Assembly (NCBI RefSeq): GCF_000024545.1
Contig: NC_013947.1
Location: 2,170,001 to 2,234,000 of the forward strand
Origin: Stackebrandtia nassauensis DSM 44728
GTDB lineage: Bacteria; Actinomycetota; Actinomycetes; Mycobacteriales; Micromonosporaceae
Direction of reading: 5' to 3'
Length of the DNA stretch: 64,000 nucleotides
In this document: positions 1 to 6,778 of the stretch, one piece after another
How the letters are laid out: every line of letters starts with the position of its first letter
How positions within the stretch are numbered: the stretch's first letter is position 1
Notes under the pieces: generated by a model
Told to the model about the DNA's origin: nothing
The model's input: the letters and a program-made list of their open reading frames with translations, nothing else
Database searches by the model: none
Position numbers and translations under genes: made by a program

Positions 1-6
1 AATCGA

Positions 7-90
7 CTTCCTACGCCGGTGCTAACCGGGTCAGGTTCGAGGGTCTGCGGTGTTCCGCACTCTCAGCCCATTCGGGCTCCCCTGCCGTTG
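7..90 (-). promoter_or_regulatory. TPP riboswitch (THI element)
   Basis: On the minus strand the run GGGGAGCCC (revcomp of 74-82), then CTGAGA (revcomp near 60-65), then ACCCTCGAACCTGA and CCGGCGTAGG (revcomp near 9-45) reproduces the conserved order of the thiamine pyrophosphate aptamer: pyrimidine-sensor CUGAGA, the P3 arm with a variable stem, and the pyrophosphate-sensor GAACCUGA segment. TPP aptamers normally repress thiamine biosynthesis or transport genes. The controlled gene must lie leftwards, outside the window. No Zn gene is involved because the element points away from znuA. Confidence 0.93.
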
Positions 91-154
91 TGCCTGTGAC
101 CCTAACACCGGGGCCGGTGTTTCGAGATGGTGACGTTCGTCGATTCATGCACTG

Positions 155-171
155 TTGACAATGATTATCAA
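155..171. promoter_or_regulatory. Zur box in front of the zinc uptake operon
   Basis: TTGACAATGATTATCAA is a 17-bp dyad with seven of eight pairs matching around a central G. AT-rich dyads of the TGATAATNATTATCA kind are the known binding sites of Fur-family repressors, Zur included. It sits 20 bases upstream of the znuA start, and a zur gene closes the same operon, so zinc-dependent repression is the natural reading. The first six bases also resemble a -35 hexamer, so a bound repressor would cover the promoter. Confidence 0.85.
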
Positions 172-191
172 TAGCGGGCACTGTTGTACAC

Positions 192-1127
192 ATGCGAAAG
201 CCCCTCCCGCGTCTAGCCGTCCTCAGCGTGGCCACCGCCCTGACCACCGCCACGCTGTCGGCGTGCGGATCCGCAGGTGCCCAGGGCTCCGGCGTCAACG
301 TGGTCGCGTCCTTCTACCCGTTGCAGTTCGTCTCCGAGCAGGTCGGCGGCGAGCACGTCACCGTCACCAACCTGACCGCCGCCGGTGCCGAACCTCACGA
401 TCTCGAACTCAAACCCCGGCAGGTGGCCGACATCACCGACGCCCAGCTGGTCGTCTTCCTGAAGGGCTTCCAGCCCGCCGTCGACGACGCGGTCAAGGAG
501 CAGGCCCCCGACACCTCGCTCGACGTGGCCAAGACGACCGAACTGACCAAGCCCGAGGAAGGCCACGAGGAGCACGCCGAGGAAGGCGACCACGAGCACG
601 ACCACGGCGACCTCGACCCGCACGTGTGGCTCGACCCCACCAAACTCGCCGAGATCGCCGACGGCGTCGCCGACCGGCTGGCCAAGGCCGACCCCGACCA
701 CGCCGAGGACTTCAAGGCGAACGCGAAGTCGCTGGGCGAGAAGCTCACCGACCTGGACTCCGAATACGACGACGGCCTGGCGAAGTGCGACAGCCGCGAC
801 CTCGTCACCTCGCACGCCGCCTTCGGTTACCTCGCCGCCCGCTACGACCTGCACCAGGTGGCGATGTCCGGCCTGACCCCGGAATCCGAGCCGGGTTCGG
901 GGGCCATGAAGCAGATCATGGACTACGTCGAGGAACACGGCGTCACCACGATCTACTACGAGACCCTGGTCAGCCCCGACGTCGCCGAGACCATCGCCGA
1001 CAAGACCGGCGCCAAGACCGCCGTGCTCGACCCCATCGAGGGTCTTCAGAAGGGCAGCGAGGACGACTACTTCTCCATCATGGAGTCGAACCTGTCCGCG
1101 CTGCGAGAGGGACTGGGATGTCAATGA
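192..1127 (+). CDS. znuA: Zinc ABC transporter substrate-binding lipoprotein (ZnuA-type)
   Basis: The 311-residue product belongs to the cluster A-1 metal-binding family (ZnuA/AdcA/TroA). It has a signal peptide with lipobox LSAC (Cys25), so it should be anchored outside the membrane and hand zinc to the permease. Candidate zinc ligands are the His in EPHDLE (about residue 68), DPHVWLDP (about 144) and SHAAFGY, plus the acidic residue after PESEPG. A His/Glu/Asp-rich loop at about residues 121-143 is typical of zinc rather than manganese receptors. It is the first gene of a tightly packed operon under a Zur box and overlaps the ATPase gene by 10 bases. Zinc specificity is inferred from the loop and the operon. 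Confidence 0.95.
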   Translation: MRKPLPRLAVLSVATALTTATLSACGSAGAQGSGVNVVASFYPLQFVSEQVGGEHVTVTNLTAAGAEPHDLELKPRQVADITDAQLVVFLKGFQPAVDDAVKEQAPDTSLDVAKTTELTKPEEGHEEHAEEGDHEHDHGDLDPHVWLDPTKLAEIADGVADRLAKADPDHAEDFKANAKSLGEKLTDLDSEYDDGLAKCDSRDLVTSHAAFGYLAARYDLHQVAMSGLTPESEPGSGAMKQIMDYVEEHGVTTIYYETLVSPDVAETIADKTGAKTAVLDPIEGLQKGSEDDYFSIMESNLSALREGLGCQ

Positions 1128-1861
1128 ACATCGTAGAAGTCGACAAGGCCGTCGTCGGCTACGCCGATCGGCGGGTACTGCACGGCGTCGACGTGACGGT
1201 CCAACCCGGCCAAGCCGTGGCGCTGTTGGGCGCCAACGGATCCGGCAAATCAACCCTGGTGCGCACCGCACTGGGGTTGGTGCCGTTGTCGGCCGGGAAG
1301 GTCACGCTGTTCGGCACCCCGCTCAAGGCCTTCAAGCAGTGGCGCCGCATCGGCTACGTGCCGCAGCGGCTGGGCGCCGGGGGCGGCGTCCCGGCCACCG
1401 TCGGCGAGGTCGTGGCCGCCGGACGCCTGGCCCGGCGCCGGATCCCGTGGCCTGCCAACGCCACCGACCGTCGCGTGGTCGCCGAGGCCATCGAGGCCGT
1501 CGGCCTTTCCGACCGGGTCAAGGACTCGGTGTCCACACTGTCGGGAGGCCAGCAGCAGCGGGTCCTCATCGCCCGCGCCCTGGCCACCGAACCCGAACTG
1601 CTGGTCATGGACGAACCCACCTCCGGCGTCGACGCCGCCAACACCGAACTGCTGGCCGAGTTGCTGGGGCAGCGCCTCGACGCCGGTGCCGCGATCCTGT
1701 TGGTGGCACACGAACTGGGCCCGCTGGCCCCGTTGATCGACCGCGCCGTGGTGCTGGGCGGCGGCCGGGTCGTCCACGACGGACCCGTGCCCGCCAACGG
1801 CGACACCGCCGGGGAACACTGCGAGACCCCGGTGCACCAGAACCTGTGGAGCGTGGCCTGA
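1118..1861 (+). CDS. znuC: Zinc ABC transporter ATP-binding protein (ZnuC-type)
   Basis: This 247-residue ATPase energises zinc import. It shows Walker A GANGSGKST (about residue 35), the Q-loop region, signature LSGGQQQR and Walker B LLVMDEPTSG, followed by a His switch in LLVAHELG. The start ATG at 1118 overlaps the end of znuA; a second ATG lies at 1124 two codons in and cannot be excluded. The stop overlaps the permease start as TGATG. The architecture substrate-binding protein, ATPase, permease is the standard Znu order, and translation of the three genes is probably coupled. Confidence 0.95.
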   Translation: MSMNIVEVDKAVVGYADRRVLHGVDVTVQPGQAVALLGANGSGKSTLVRTALGLVPLSAGKVTLFGTPLKAFKQWRRIGYVPQRLGAGGGVPATVGEVVAAGRLARRRIPWPANATDRRVVAEAIEAVGLSDRVKDSVSTLSGGQQQRVLIARALATEPELLVMDEPTSGVDAANTELLAELLGQRLDAGAAILLVAHELGPLAPLIDRAVVLGGGRVVHDGPVPANGDTAGEHCETPVHQNLWSVA

Positions 1862-2712
1862 TGGAGATCTTCACCTACGGCTTCATGCTCCAGGCGCTGG
1901 CCGCTGCGATGATCGTCGGCGTCAGCGCCCCGACCGTCGGCATCTACCTGGTGCAGAAACGCATGGCGCTCATCGGCGACGGCCTCGGCCACGTCGCGCT
2001 GACCGGGGTGGCGCTCGGCTTCCTCACCAACACCCAGCCACTGTGGACGACGCTGCTGGTGACCGCGCTGGGCGCCGTCGCCGTGGAGGTCATCCGCACC
2101 CGGGGCCGCGCCAGCGGCGACGTGGCGCTGGCGCTGCTGTTCTACGGCGGCATCGCCGGGGGCGTCTTCATCACCTCGCTGGTGTCGGGCAAAACCAACG
2201 CCAACCTCAACGAGTACCTGTTCGGCGCGCTGCTGACCGTCTCGGACGCCGAGGTGTGGGCGATCGGCATCCTCGGCTGTGTGGTCACCTTCGTCATGGT
2301 GGTGCTGCGGCCGTGGCTGGCGGCGATCTGCCACGACGAGGAGCACGCCCGGGTCGCGGGTCTTCCGGTGGGCGCGCTGAACCTGTTGGTGGCCGTGACC
2401 ACGGCCGTCACCGTGTCGGTGGCGATGCGCGTGGTGGGTCTGTTGCTCATCAGCGCGCTGCTGGTGGTCCCGGTTGTGACCGCGCAGCAGTTCACCAGGG
2501 GATTTGCGACTACAATGTACAGTGCCATGGGCTTGGGGCTGTTGGCCTCGGGTGCCGGTTTCGTCACCGCGGGCGTGCTGGAGGAGGTTCCGCCCGGTGC
2601 CGCGATCGTCCTGGTCGCCGTGGCGCTGTTCATCGTCGTGGCCGTCGGCCGCGCGATCTGGTTGGCGCTGCGACGGCGGGCTCTGGCACCGTCAGTGGCA
2701 TCCATTCATTGA
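1861..2712 (+). CDS. znuB: Zinc ABC transporter permease (ZnuB-type)
   Basis: The 283-residue polytopic membrane protein is an ABC-3 family permease. About eight hydrophobic helices cover the whole length, and the segment MALIGDGLGHVALTGVALG near residue 33 is the family hallmark that contacts the ATPase. It forms the zinc channel with the upstream ZnuC. Its ATG overlaps the znuC stop. Downstream the zinc sensors smtB and zur follow on the same strand after a short gap containing a small hairpin, so transporter and regulators probably belong to one zinc-responsive locus. Confidence 0.94.
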   Translation: MEIFTYGFMLQALAAAMIVGVSAPTVGIYLVQKRMALIGDGLGHVALTGVALGFLTNTQPLWTTLLVTALGAVAVEVIRTRGRASGDVALALLFYGGIAGGVFITSLVSGKTNANLNEYLFGALLTVSDAEVWAIGILGCVVTFVMVVLRPWLAAICHDEEHARVAGLPVGALNLLVAVTTAVTVSVAMRVVGLLLISALLVVPVVTAQQFTRGFATTMYSAMGLGLLASGAGFVTAGVLEEVPPGAAIVLVAVALFIVVAVGRAIWLALRRRALAPSVASIH

Positions 2713-2715
2713 AAT

Positions 2716-2731
2716 CGCACACTGTTGTGCG
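2716..2731 (+). terminator. Short hairpin between znuB and smtB
   Basis: CGCACA CTGT TGTGCG forms a six-pair perfect stem with a four-base loop directly after the znuB stop. No U-tract follows. It could attenuate transcription between the transporter and regulator parts of the locus or merely protect an mRNA end. Confidence 0.35.
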
Positions 2732-2803
2732 ACACCGGGGGCCGGGAAGGATATTGACGGACGGTACTTTTATGCGGACAGCGGTAGAAGAAGAGGAAGC
2801 ACC

Positions 2804-3097
2804 ATTTCGTCACAACCGGATTACCACGCTGCCGGGGAGCTGTTGCGCGCCCTGGCGGCGCCAACGCGAATCGCCATCGTGACCGAACTGTCCAAAGGCC
2901 CGCAATGCGTCCATGAGATCGTGGACGCGCTCGACGCACCACAACCACTCATCTCGCAGCACCTGCGGGTACTGCGCGGAGCGGGGGTGGTGCGCGGTGA
3001 GCGACGGGGGCGTGAGATCGCCTACGCGTTGACCGACGAACACATAGCGCATATTGTCGCCGACGCCATCCACCACGCTGGGGAGGCTCACTCATGA
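2804..3097 (+). CDS. smtB: ArsR-family zinc sensor repressor (SmtB-type)
   Basis: The frame encodes a winged-helix ArsR/SmtB regulator: LLRALAAPTRIAIVTEL, the recognition helix around QPLISQHLRVLRGAGVV, and a C-terminal helix with Asp, His, His and Glu spaced exactly as in the alpha-5 zinc site of SmtB (D-x-H-x10-H-x2-E in DEHIAHIVADAIHHAGE). In mycobacteria an SmtB homologue precedes zur (furB), and that order is kept here. The start is odd: no ATG, GTG or TTG lies in frame between the end of znuB and residue LLRALAA. The codon ATT at 2804 follows an excellent AGAGGAAG ribosome site by 5 bases. An ATG at 2772 is one base out of frame. I placed the start at ATT; a sequence error or programmed shift is possible. 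Confidence 0.8.
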   Translation: MSSQPDYHAAGELLRALAAPTRIAIVTELSKGPQCVHEIVDALDAPQPLISQHLRVLRGAGVVRGERRGREIAYALTDEHIAHIVADAIHHAGEAHS

Positions 3098-3648
3098 CCG
3101 ACACCCGAACCATGGCCCGCAGCACTCGGCAGCGCACCGCTGTCATGTCGCTGCTGGCCGACATCGACGAGTTCCGCAGCGCGCAGGAACTGCACACCAT
3201 GCTGCGGGAACGCGGTGCCAAGGTCGGACTGACCACTGTGTACCGCACTTTGCAGGCACTCGCCGACGCCGAGACCATCGACGTCATGCGCATGCCCTCG
3301 GGGGAACACCTGTACCGACGCTGCTCGTCGGGACACCACCATCACCTGGTGTGCCGCGACTGCGGCCGCGCCGTGGAGGTCGCCGGCCCGGCCGTGGAGA
3401 ACTGGGCCGACTCGGTGGCCTCCCACCACGGCTTCACCGAGGTCTCCCACACGCTGGAGATCTTCGGTCGCTGTGGCGACTGCTCGTTAACGGCGTGGGG
3501 CTACAGCCCCACGACCAGCCGGATCGCGGCGGCGGTGGTGGCCGCCGCGATCACGACGACCACGAACGGCGCCTTGCGCCAGGCCAGCACACCGCCGACG
3601 ACCACCCCGGCGGGCAGTGCCCAGTCGGCGAACTGTCCGCCCTCGTAG
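3094..3648 (+). CDS. zur: Fur-family zinc uptake regulator Zur with run-on C-terminus
   Basis: Residues 1-132 are a normal Fur-family protein: N-terminal winged helix (RSAQELHTMLRERG, GLTTVYRTLQALADA), His-rich hinge GHHHHLVCRDCG and a second CxxC in CGDC near residue 131, the pair of CxxC motifs forming the structural zinc site. Zur represses zinc import when zinc is replete, and the Zur box at 155 is its likely target. The family normally ends within a few residues of CGDC. Here the frame continues 52 more residues and reads antisense through azlD; a TAA at 3488-3490 lies one base out of frame. The start overlaps smtB by four bases (ATGA). Confidence 0.9.
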   Translation: MTDTRTMARSTRQRTAVMSLLADIDEFRSAQELHTMLRERGAKVGLTTVYRTLQALADAETIDVMRMPSGEHLYRRCSSGHHHHLVCRDCGRAVEVAGPAVENWADSVASHHGFTEVSHTLEIFGRCGDCSLTAWGYSPTTSRIAAAVVAAAITTTTNGALRQASTPPTTTPAGSAQSANCPPS

Positions 3649-3809
3649 ACCGCGGCGGTGGCGATCAGTCCCACCAGCAGCACGGTGGCGCCGCGTTTCA
3701 TCCACTCCTCGGCGGCCTTGGAGACGGTGATCCGCTTGCGCAGCAGCGGCCCGGCGATCCGGAAGGCGTAGGTCCCGGCGGCCAGCACCAGAATCGTCGT
3801 CCAGGTCAT
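3501..3809 (-). CDS. azlD: AzlD-type branched-chain amino-acid transport subunit
   Basis: This 102-residue protein has three to four hydrophobic segments (TILVLAAGTYAFRIAGP, VLLVGLIATAAVYEG, ALPAGVVVGGVLAWR, VVVVIAAATTAAAIRLVVG), the layout of the small AzlD subunit. AzlC and AzlD together export branched-chain amino acids or their analogues; in Bacillus loss of their repressor gives azaleucine resistance. Its ATG overlaps the azlC stop by four bases, so the two are co-translated. The 3' half is overlapped by the run-on end of zur on the other strand. Confidence 0.88.
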   Translation of the reverse strand: MTWTTILVLAAGTYAFRIAGPLLRKRITVSKAAEEWMKRGATVLLVGLIATAAVYEGGQFADWALPAGVVVGGVLAWRKAPFVVVVIAAATTAAAIRLVVGL

Positions 3810-4492
3810 GCCGCCGCCTCCCGTTTCGGTACCGGCAGTGCCGCGACCAGGCCCAGCAGTGCCAGCAGCACCGGAACCCCGCCGGGCAAGAACGGTGTGG
3901 TGGCCACCGCGATGACGGCGCCCAGCACGCTGGCCCGCAGTACCGGCGCCTCCTTCAGTCGCGGCAGCACCAGCGCCAGCAACGCCGCCGGGAAGGCCGC
4001 GTCCAGGCCGAACATCTTCGGGTCCGAGATCGCCTGTCCGGCGAAGGCCCCGGCCAGCGTGCCCAGGTTCCAGGTGACGAACAGGCTGACGCCGCTGGCC
4101 CAGTAGGCGGCCCGGGCCCGGTGCGGGTCCGGGGCGGCCAGGTAGAAGGCCGTCGACTCGTCGACGAGCAGGTGACTGCCGACCAGCCGCTTCAGCCAGC
4201 CGCCGTCCAGGGCGTCGCCGACCGCCAGCCCGAACGGCAGGTGCCGGGCGTTGAGGATCAGGCCCCCGGCCACGGCGGCGATGGCGCCACCACCGGCGGC
4301 GATCACGCCCACCACCAGGAACTGGGAGCCACCGGCGAAGACCAGCACCGACATGGCGCAGGCCATCCACAGCGGCAGTCCGGCGGCGACCGCGATGGCG
4401 CCGAAGGAGGCGCCGAGGATCGCGGCGCTGCCCGCCAGGGGTGCCACGTCGCGCAGCTGCTCGCGATAGTTCGTTCGCTCCATCAAACGCAT
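3806..4492 (-). CDS. azlC: AzlC-type branched-chain amino-acid exporter, large subunit
   Basis: The 228-residue product is the large subunit of the AzlCD/LIV-E exporter family. It has several membrane helices and the family motifs FGAIAVAAGLPLWMACAMS, FAGGSQFLVVG and LILNARHLPFGLA, then DESTAFYL. I chose the ATG at 4492 (MRLMERTN) because a well-formed promoter (-35 TTGTCA, 17-base spacer, -10 TATACA) places the transcript start at or next to this codon, implying leaderless translation; an ATG at 4483 is the alternative. It diverges from an XRE-cupin regulator that is its likely controller. Confidence 0.88.
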   Translation of the reverse strand: MRLMERTNYREQLRDVAPLAGSAAILGASFGAIAVAAGLPLWMACAMSVLVFAGGSQFLVVGVIAAGGGAIAAVAGGLILNARHLPFGLAVGDALDGGWLKRLVGSHLLVDESTAFYLAAPDPHRARAAYWASGVSLFVTWNLGTLAGAFAGQAISDPKMFGLDAAFPAALLALVLPRLKEAPVLRASVLGAVIAVATTPFLPGGVPVLLALLGLVAALPVPKREAAA

Positions 4493-4498
4493 GTATCT

Positions 4499-4527
4499 TG
4501 TATAGAACACTTACTCGCGTTTGACAA
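4499..4527 (-). promoter_or_regulatory. Sigma-70-type promoter of azlCD
   Basis: Read on the minus strand, TTGTCA (4527-4522) and TATACA (4504-4499) are separated by exactly 17 bases. The last base of the -10 box is 6 bases before the ATG at 4492, so the transcript would begin at the start codon. The divergent XRE-cupin gene begins 31 bases beyond the -35 box, leaving room for an operator for that regulator. Confidence 0.7.
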
Positions 4528-4557
4528 ATCGAACGTACCGACTGATGGGACGAACAC

Positions 4558-5118
4558 ATGGGAGAGGGTCCGCGACCGCTCATCGAAGTCATCGCCCACG
4601 CGCTGCGCCGCGAACGCGACCGGGCCGGACTGTCACTCAGTGAGGTGGCCAAACGCGCCGGAATCGCCAAATCCACGCTGTCCCAGCTGGAAGCCGGTTC
4701 CGGAAATCCCGGCGTCGAGACACTGTGGGCACTCAGCGTCGCCCTGAACGTGCCGTTCGCCACCCTGGTCGAACCCTCCACGTCCCGGGTCCAGGTGATC
4801 CGCGCCGGACAGGGCCCCACCTTCGCCGCCGAACACGCCGACTACGTCGCCACCGTCCTGTCGGCCTCCCCGCCCCGGGCCCGCCGTGACCTGTACCTGG
4901 TCACCGGACAGCCCGGCAAGGCCCGCGACTCCGAGCCGCACATGTACGGGGTCGTCGAGCACGTCATCGTGTGCGCCGGACGCGCCCTCGTCGGCCCGAT
5001 CGACGAACCGGTCGAGCTCACACCGGGGGACTACATCTCCTACCCCGGCGACGCCGCCCACACGTTCAAGGCCCTGGAACCCGACACCTTCGCGGTGCTG
5101 GTCTCAGAACACAATTAG
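4558..5118 (+). CDS. XRE-family transcriptional regulator with C-terminal cupin domain
   Basis: Residues 8-68 form an XRE helix-turn-helix (LSLSEVAKRAGIAKSTLSQL). Residues 105-180 form a small cupin barrel (HMYGVVEHVIVCAGRALVGP, ELTPGDYISYPGDAAHTFKA), the usual ligand-binding sensor of this 180-190-residue family. Such proteins are commonly encoded divergently from AzlCD exporters and are thought to repress them until an amino acid binds. The intergenic space is only 65 bases, so binding would affect both genes. The stop codon TAG is formed at the left edge of a small inverted-repeat element. Confidence 0.92.
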   Translation: MGEGPRPLIEVIAHALRRERDRAGLSLSEVAKRAGIAKSTLSQLEAGSGNPGVETLWALSVALNVPFATLVEPSTSRVQVIRAGQGPTFAAEHADYVATVLSASPPRARRDLYLVTGQPGKARDSEPHMYGVVEHVIVCAGRALVGPIDEPVELTPGDYISYPGDAAHTFKALEPDTFAVLVSEHN

Positions 5119-5281
5119 GGGCTGTCCGGCGAATCATTTGGCAGGCTGCGCGGCGCCCAGACACGGCGCCTGGCGGCGTTGTCGGCCCGGCCGCATACAA
5201 CACCGGTATGCGGCCGGGCCTCCGCCTTGCCATGCTTGGTCTGGACACCGCTCGCCGCACAAAGATCCACCGGAAAGCCCC
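5118..5281. mobile_element. Candidate MITE with terminal inverted repeats and TA flanks
   Basis: The left end GGGGCTGTCCGG and the reverse complement of the right end, GGGGCTTTCCGG, match at 11 of 12 bases, and weaker similarity continues inward for about 15 more. The next outside dinucleotide on both sides is TA, the target duplicated by IS630/Tc1-mariner transposases. The 164-bp body contains no gene but a perfect 15-bp hairpin at 5184-5220. Both convergent neighbours use the element ends for their stop codons (TAG in each case). A plain bidirectional terminator region is the main alternative. Confidence 0.55.
5184..5220. terminator. Strong bidirectional hairpin
   Basis: GGCCCGGCCGCATAC (5184-5198) pairs perfectly with GTATGCGGCCGGGCC (5206-5220) around the loop AACACCG. 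It lies between convergent genes and can serve as a terminator in either direction, although no U-run follows. Confidence 0.65.
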
Positions 5282-5571
5282 TAAACGAAGAACTTCGCGA
5301 TCCCCAGCACCGCCAGGACCGCGACCACCAGCACCCGCACCAGCCGGGTCGAGGTCGCGGTGTGGGCGGGCCAGGTCGCGTACAGCAGGAACGCCGCACC
5401 GGCGGCCAGCGCCGTCGTCAGGATCGCGCCGGTGAGGCCGGGCGTCCACAGGAAACCCACCGTGATCACCAGGACGCCGATGAAGATCGCCACCTTGGGC
5501 AGTCGCTCCAGCCAGCGCAGCAGCCGAGGCGGGGGAGCGTTGTCGGCGCCGATGGAGTCGTCAGTGGCCAC
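5281..5571 (-). CDS. Small membrane protein, DUF6703-like
   Basis: The 96-residue protein starts at GTG with GGGAGA six bases in front (minus strand). It has a short basic segment (PPRLLRWLERLPK) and three hydrophobic helices, FIGVLVITVGFLW, AILTTALAAGAAFLLYATWP and RLVRVLVVAVLAVLGIAKF. Length, the LERLP segment and the central ...YATWP motif resemble the actinobacterial DUF6703 family, whose function is unknown. It stands alone, converging on the XRE-cupin gene and diverging from the ABM-domain gene. Confidence 0.75.
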   Translation of the reverse strand: MATDDSIGADNAPPPRLLRWLERLPKVAIFIGVLVITVGFLWTPGLTGAILTTALAAGAAFLLYATWPAHTATSTRLVRVLVVAVLAVLGIAKFFV

Positions 5572-5647
5572 GTGAAGGTTCTCCCGCGTGTAGGTGAGTA
5601 CGGTTCCGGTACCGTCATCATATGGTTCGCGCGCAAGGAGCCGCCAC

Positions 5648-6013
5648 GTGCTGGTGGTGAATCGTTTCCAGGTGACCGACGTCGAAGTGTTTCGCGCCGA
5701 CGCCCGAGCGGCGCTGAAGGCCCTGTCGGCCCGTCCGGGTTTCGTGGCGGGTCACTGCGGTGGCAGCGTGGACGAGGAAGAGACCTGGGTGCTCGTCACC
5801 CGCTGGGACTCGGTGGGGTCGTACCGCCGCGCCCTGTCGGCCTACGACGTCAAGATGTACGCCACCCCGCTGCTGGCCCGGGCGCTTCCGGAGGCCTCGG
5901 CCTTCGAGGTGAACCTGGAGGCCGGTCCCGACGGCGATGTCGTCGAACACGACAGCGACCGCTCGGCGCAGCCGTGGCGCGGATCGACCGACGACGGAGC
6001 CGCCCGGCGATGA
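5648..6013 (+). CDS. Antibiotic biosynthesis monooxygenase (ABM) domain protein
   Basis: The 121-residue product has the dimeric alpha-beta barrel pattern of the ABM family: LVVNRFQVTDVEVFRADARAA, then PGFVAGHCGGSVDEEETWVLVTRWDSVGSYRRALSA and the MYATPLLARAL helix. These small proteins act as cofactor-free monooxygenases or as haem-binding proteins. Nothing here decides the substrate. I chose the GTG at 5648 because AAGGAG stands 7 bases before it. It overlaps the following membrane protein gene by four bases. Confidence 0.85.
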   Translation: MLVVNRFQVTDVEVFRADARAALKALSARPGFVAGHCGGSVDEEETWVLVTRWDSVGSYRRALSAYDVKMYATPLLARALPEASAFEVNLEAGPDGDVVEHDSDRSAQPWRGSTDDGAARR

Positions 6014-6594
6014 CCTCCCATCCGCAGTCCCCGGCGCCGATGCCGGGCCAGCAGTCACCGGTTCAGGCGATGTCGCCGCGGTCCCCGGCCGGCCCGACCA
6101 GCACCGTCCCGGTGCCGCCGCGCGGCCCCGGCGTGGTGGTTCCGTTCGCCGCCCCGCCCCGCGATCCCGACAAGTCCCGGCTGGCGGTGGGCATCGTCGT
6201 CGGTGTCGTCGCGTTCGTGCTGGTGTGCGGTGGTGCCGTCGCCGGAGCCGTCGGGGTGCTGGTGTGGTCGAGCAACGAGCTGGCGGCGCAGTCGACCCAG
6301 ACCGCCGAGCGGTTCCTGGACGACATCGTCGAAGAGGACTACCAGGGCGCCTACAAGTCGCTGTGCTCCTCGACCCGCAAGCAGATCTCGGTGGAGGAGT
6401 TCACCAAGGACTGGTCCTCGCTGGGCGTCGTGAACGCCGAGACCGTCGGCGCCAACACGTCCCAGCAACAGGATCTGGTCGTGGTCGCCGAACTGACCGT
6501 CGAGGACGGCAGCATGCAGGATATCGAGTTGACCGTGGCACTGGAACAGCAGAACATGAAGATGGCCGTGTGCGGTTGGGACACCGTCCAGTAG
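6010..6594 (+). CDS. Proline-rich single-pass membrane protein with extracytoplasmic DUF4878-like domain
   Basis: The 194-residue protein has a cytoplasmic Pro/Gln/Ser-rich head (residues 1-55), one membrane helix (LAVGIVVGVVAFVLVCGGAV, about 59-80) and an outer domain beginning AERFLDDIVEEDYQGAYKSLCSSTRKQIS. That segment resembles the lumazine-binding-like/NTF2-fold domain (DUF4878) found in many actinobacterial cell-envelope proteins. Two Cys (SLC and MAVCGW) might form a disulphide. The ATG overlaps the stop of the ABM gene. No function can be assigned. Confidence 0.85.
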   Translation: MTSHPQSPAPMPGQQSPVQAMSPRSPAGPTSTVPVPPRGPGVVVPFAAPPRDPDKSRLAVGIVVGVVAFVLVCGGAVAGAVGVLVWSSNELAAQSTQTAERFLDDIVEEDYQGAYKSLCSSTRKQISVEEFTKDWSSLGVVNAETVGANTSQQQDLVVVAELTVEDGSMQDIELTVALEQQNMKMAVCGWDTVQ

Positions 6595-6778
6595 GGAATT
6601 CCTCCCGCCATGGTTTCGCTCCGTACATCAAAAGCACCCCTGTGTGGGCTGACGAAACCGGGAAGTAGGCTTGCTTCTCGGCGTAATGTCGTACCCACCT
6701 GGGGCGGAACGCCAGATACCGCCGTGCACGCACGGCGCCGACCACAACCGACCTCCAGCCGGATGGAAGTAACTCACC

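Noticed and set aside
2043-2882. Plus-strand frame across znuB ending in MRTAVEEEEAPF as an independent gene
   Set aside because: It overlaps znuB in another frame with low-complexity Arg/Gly content; only its last part is relevant to the smtB start problem.
6595-6778. T-box leader in front of glyS
   Set aside because: A seven-pair GGTTTCG/CGAAACC stem is present, but the conserved T-box core, specifier loop and antiterminator are not recognisable.
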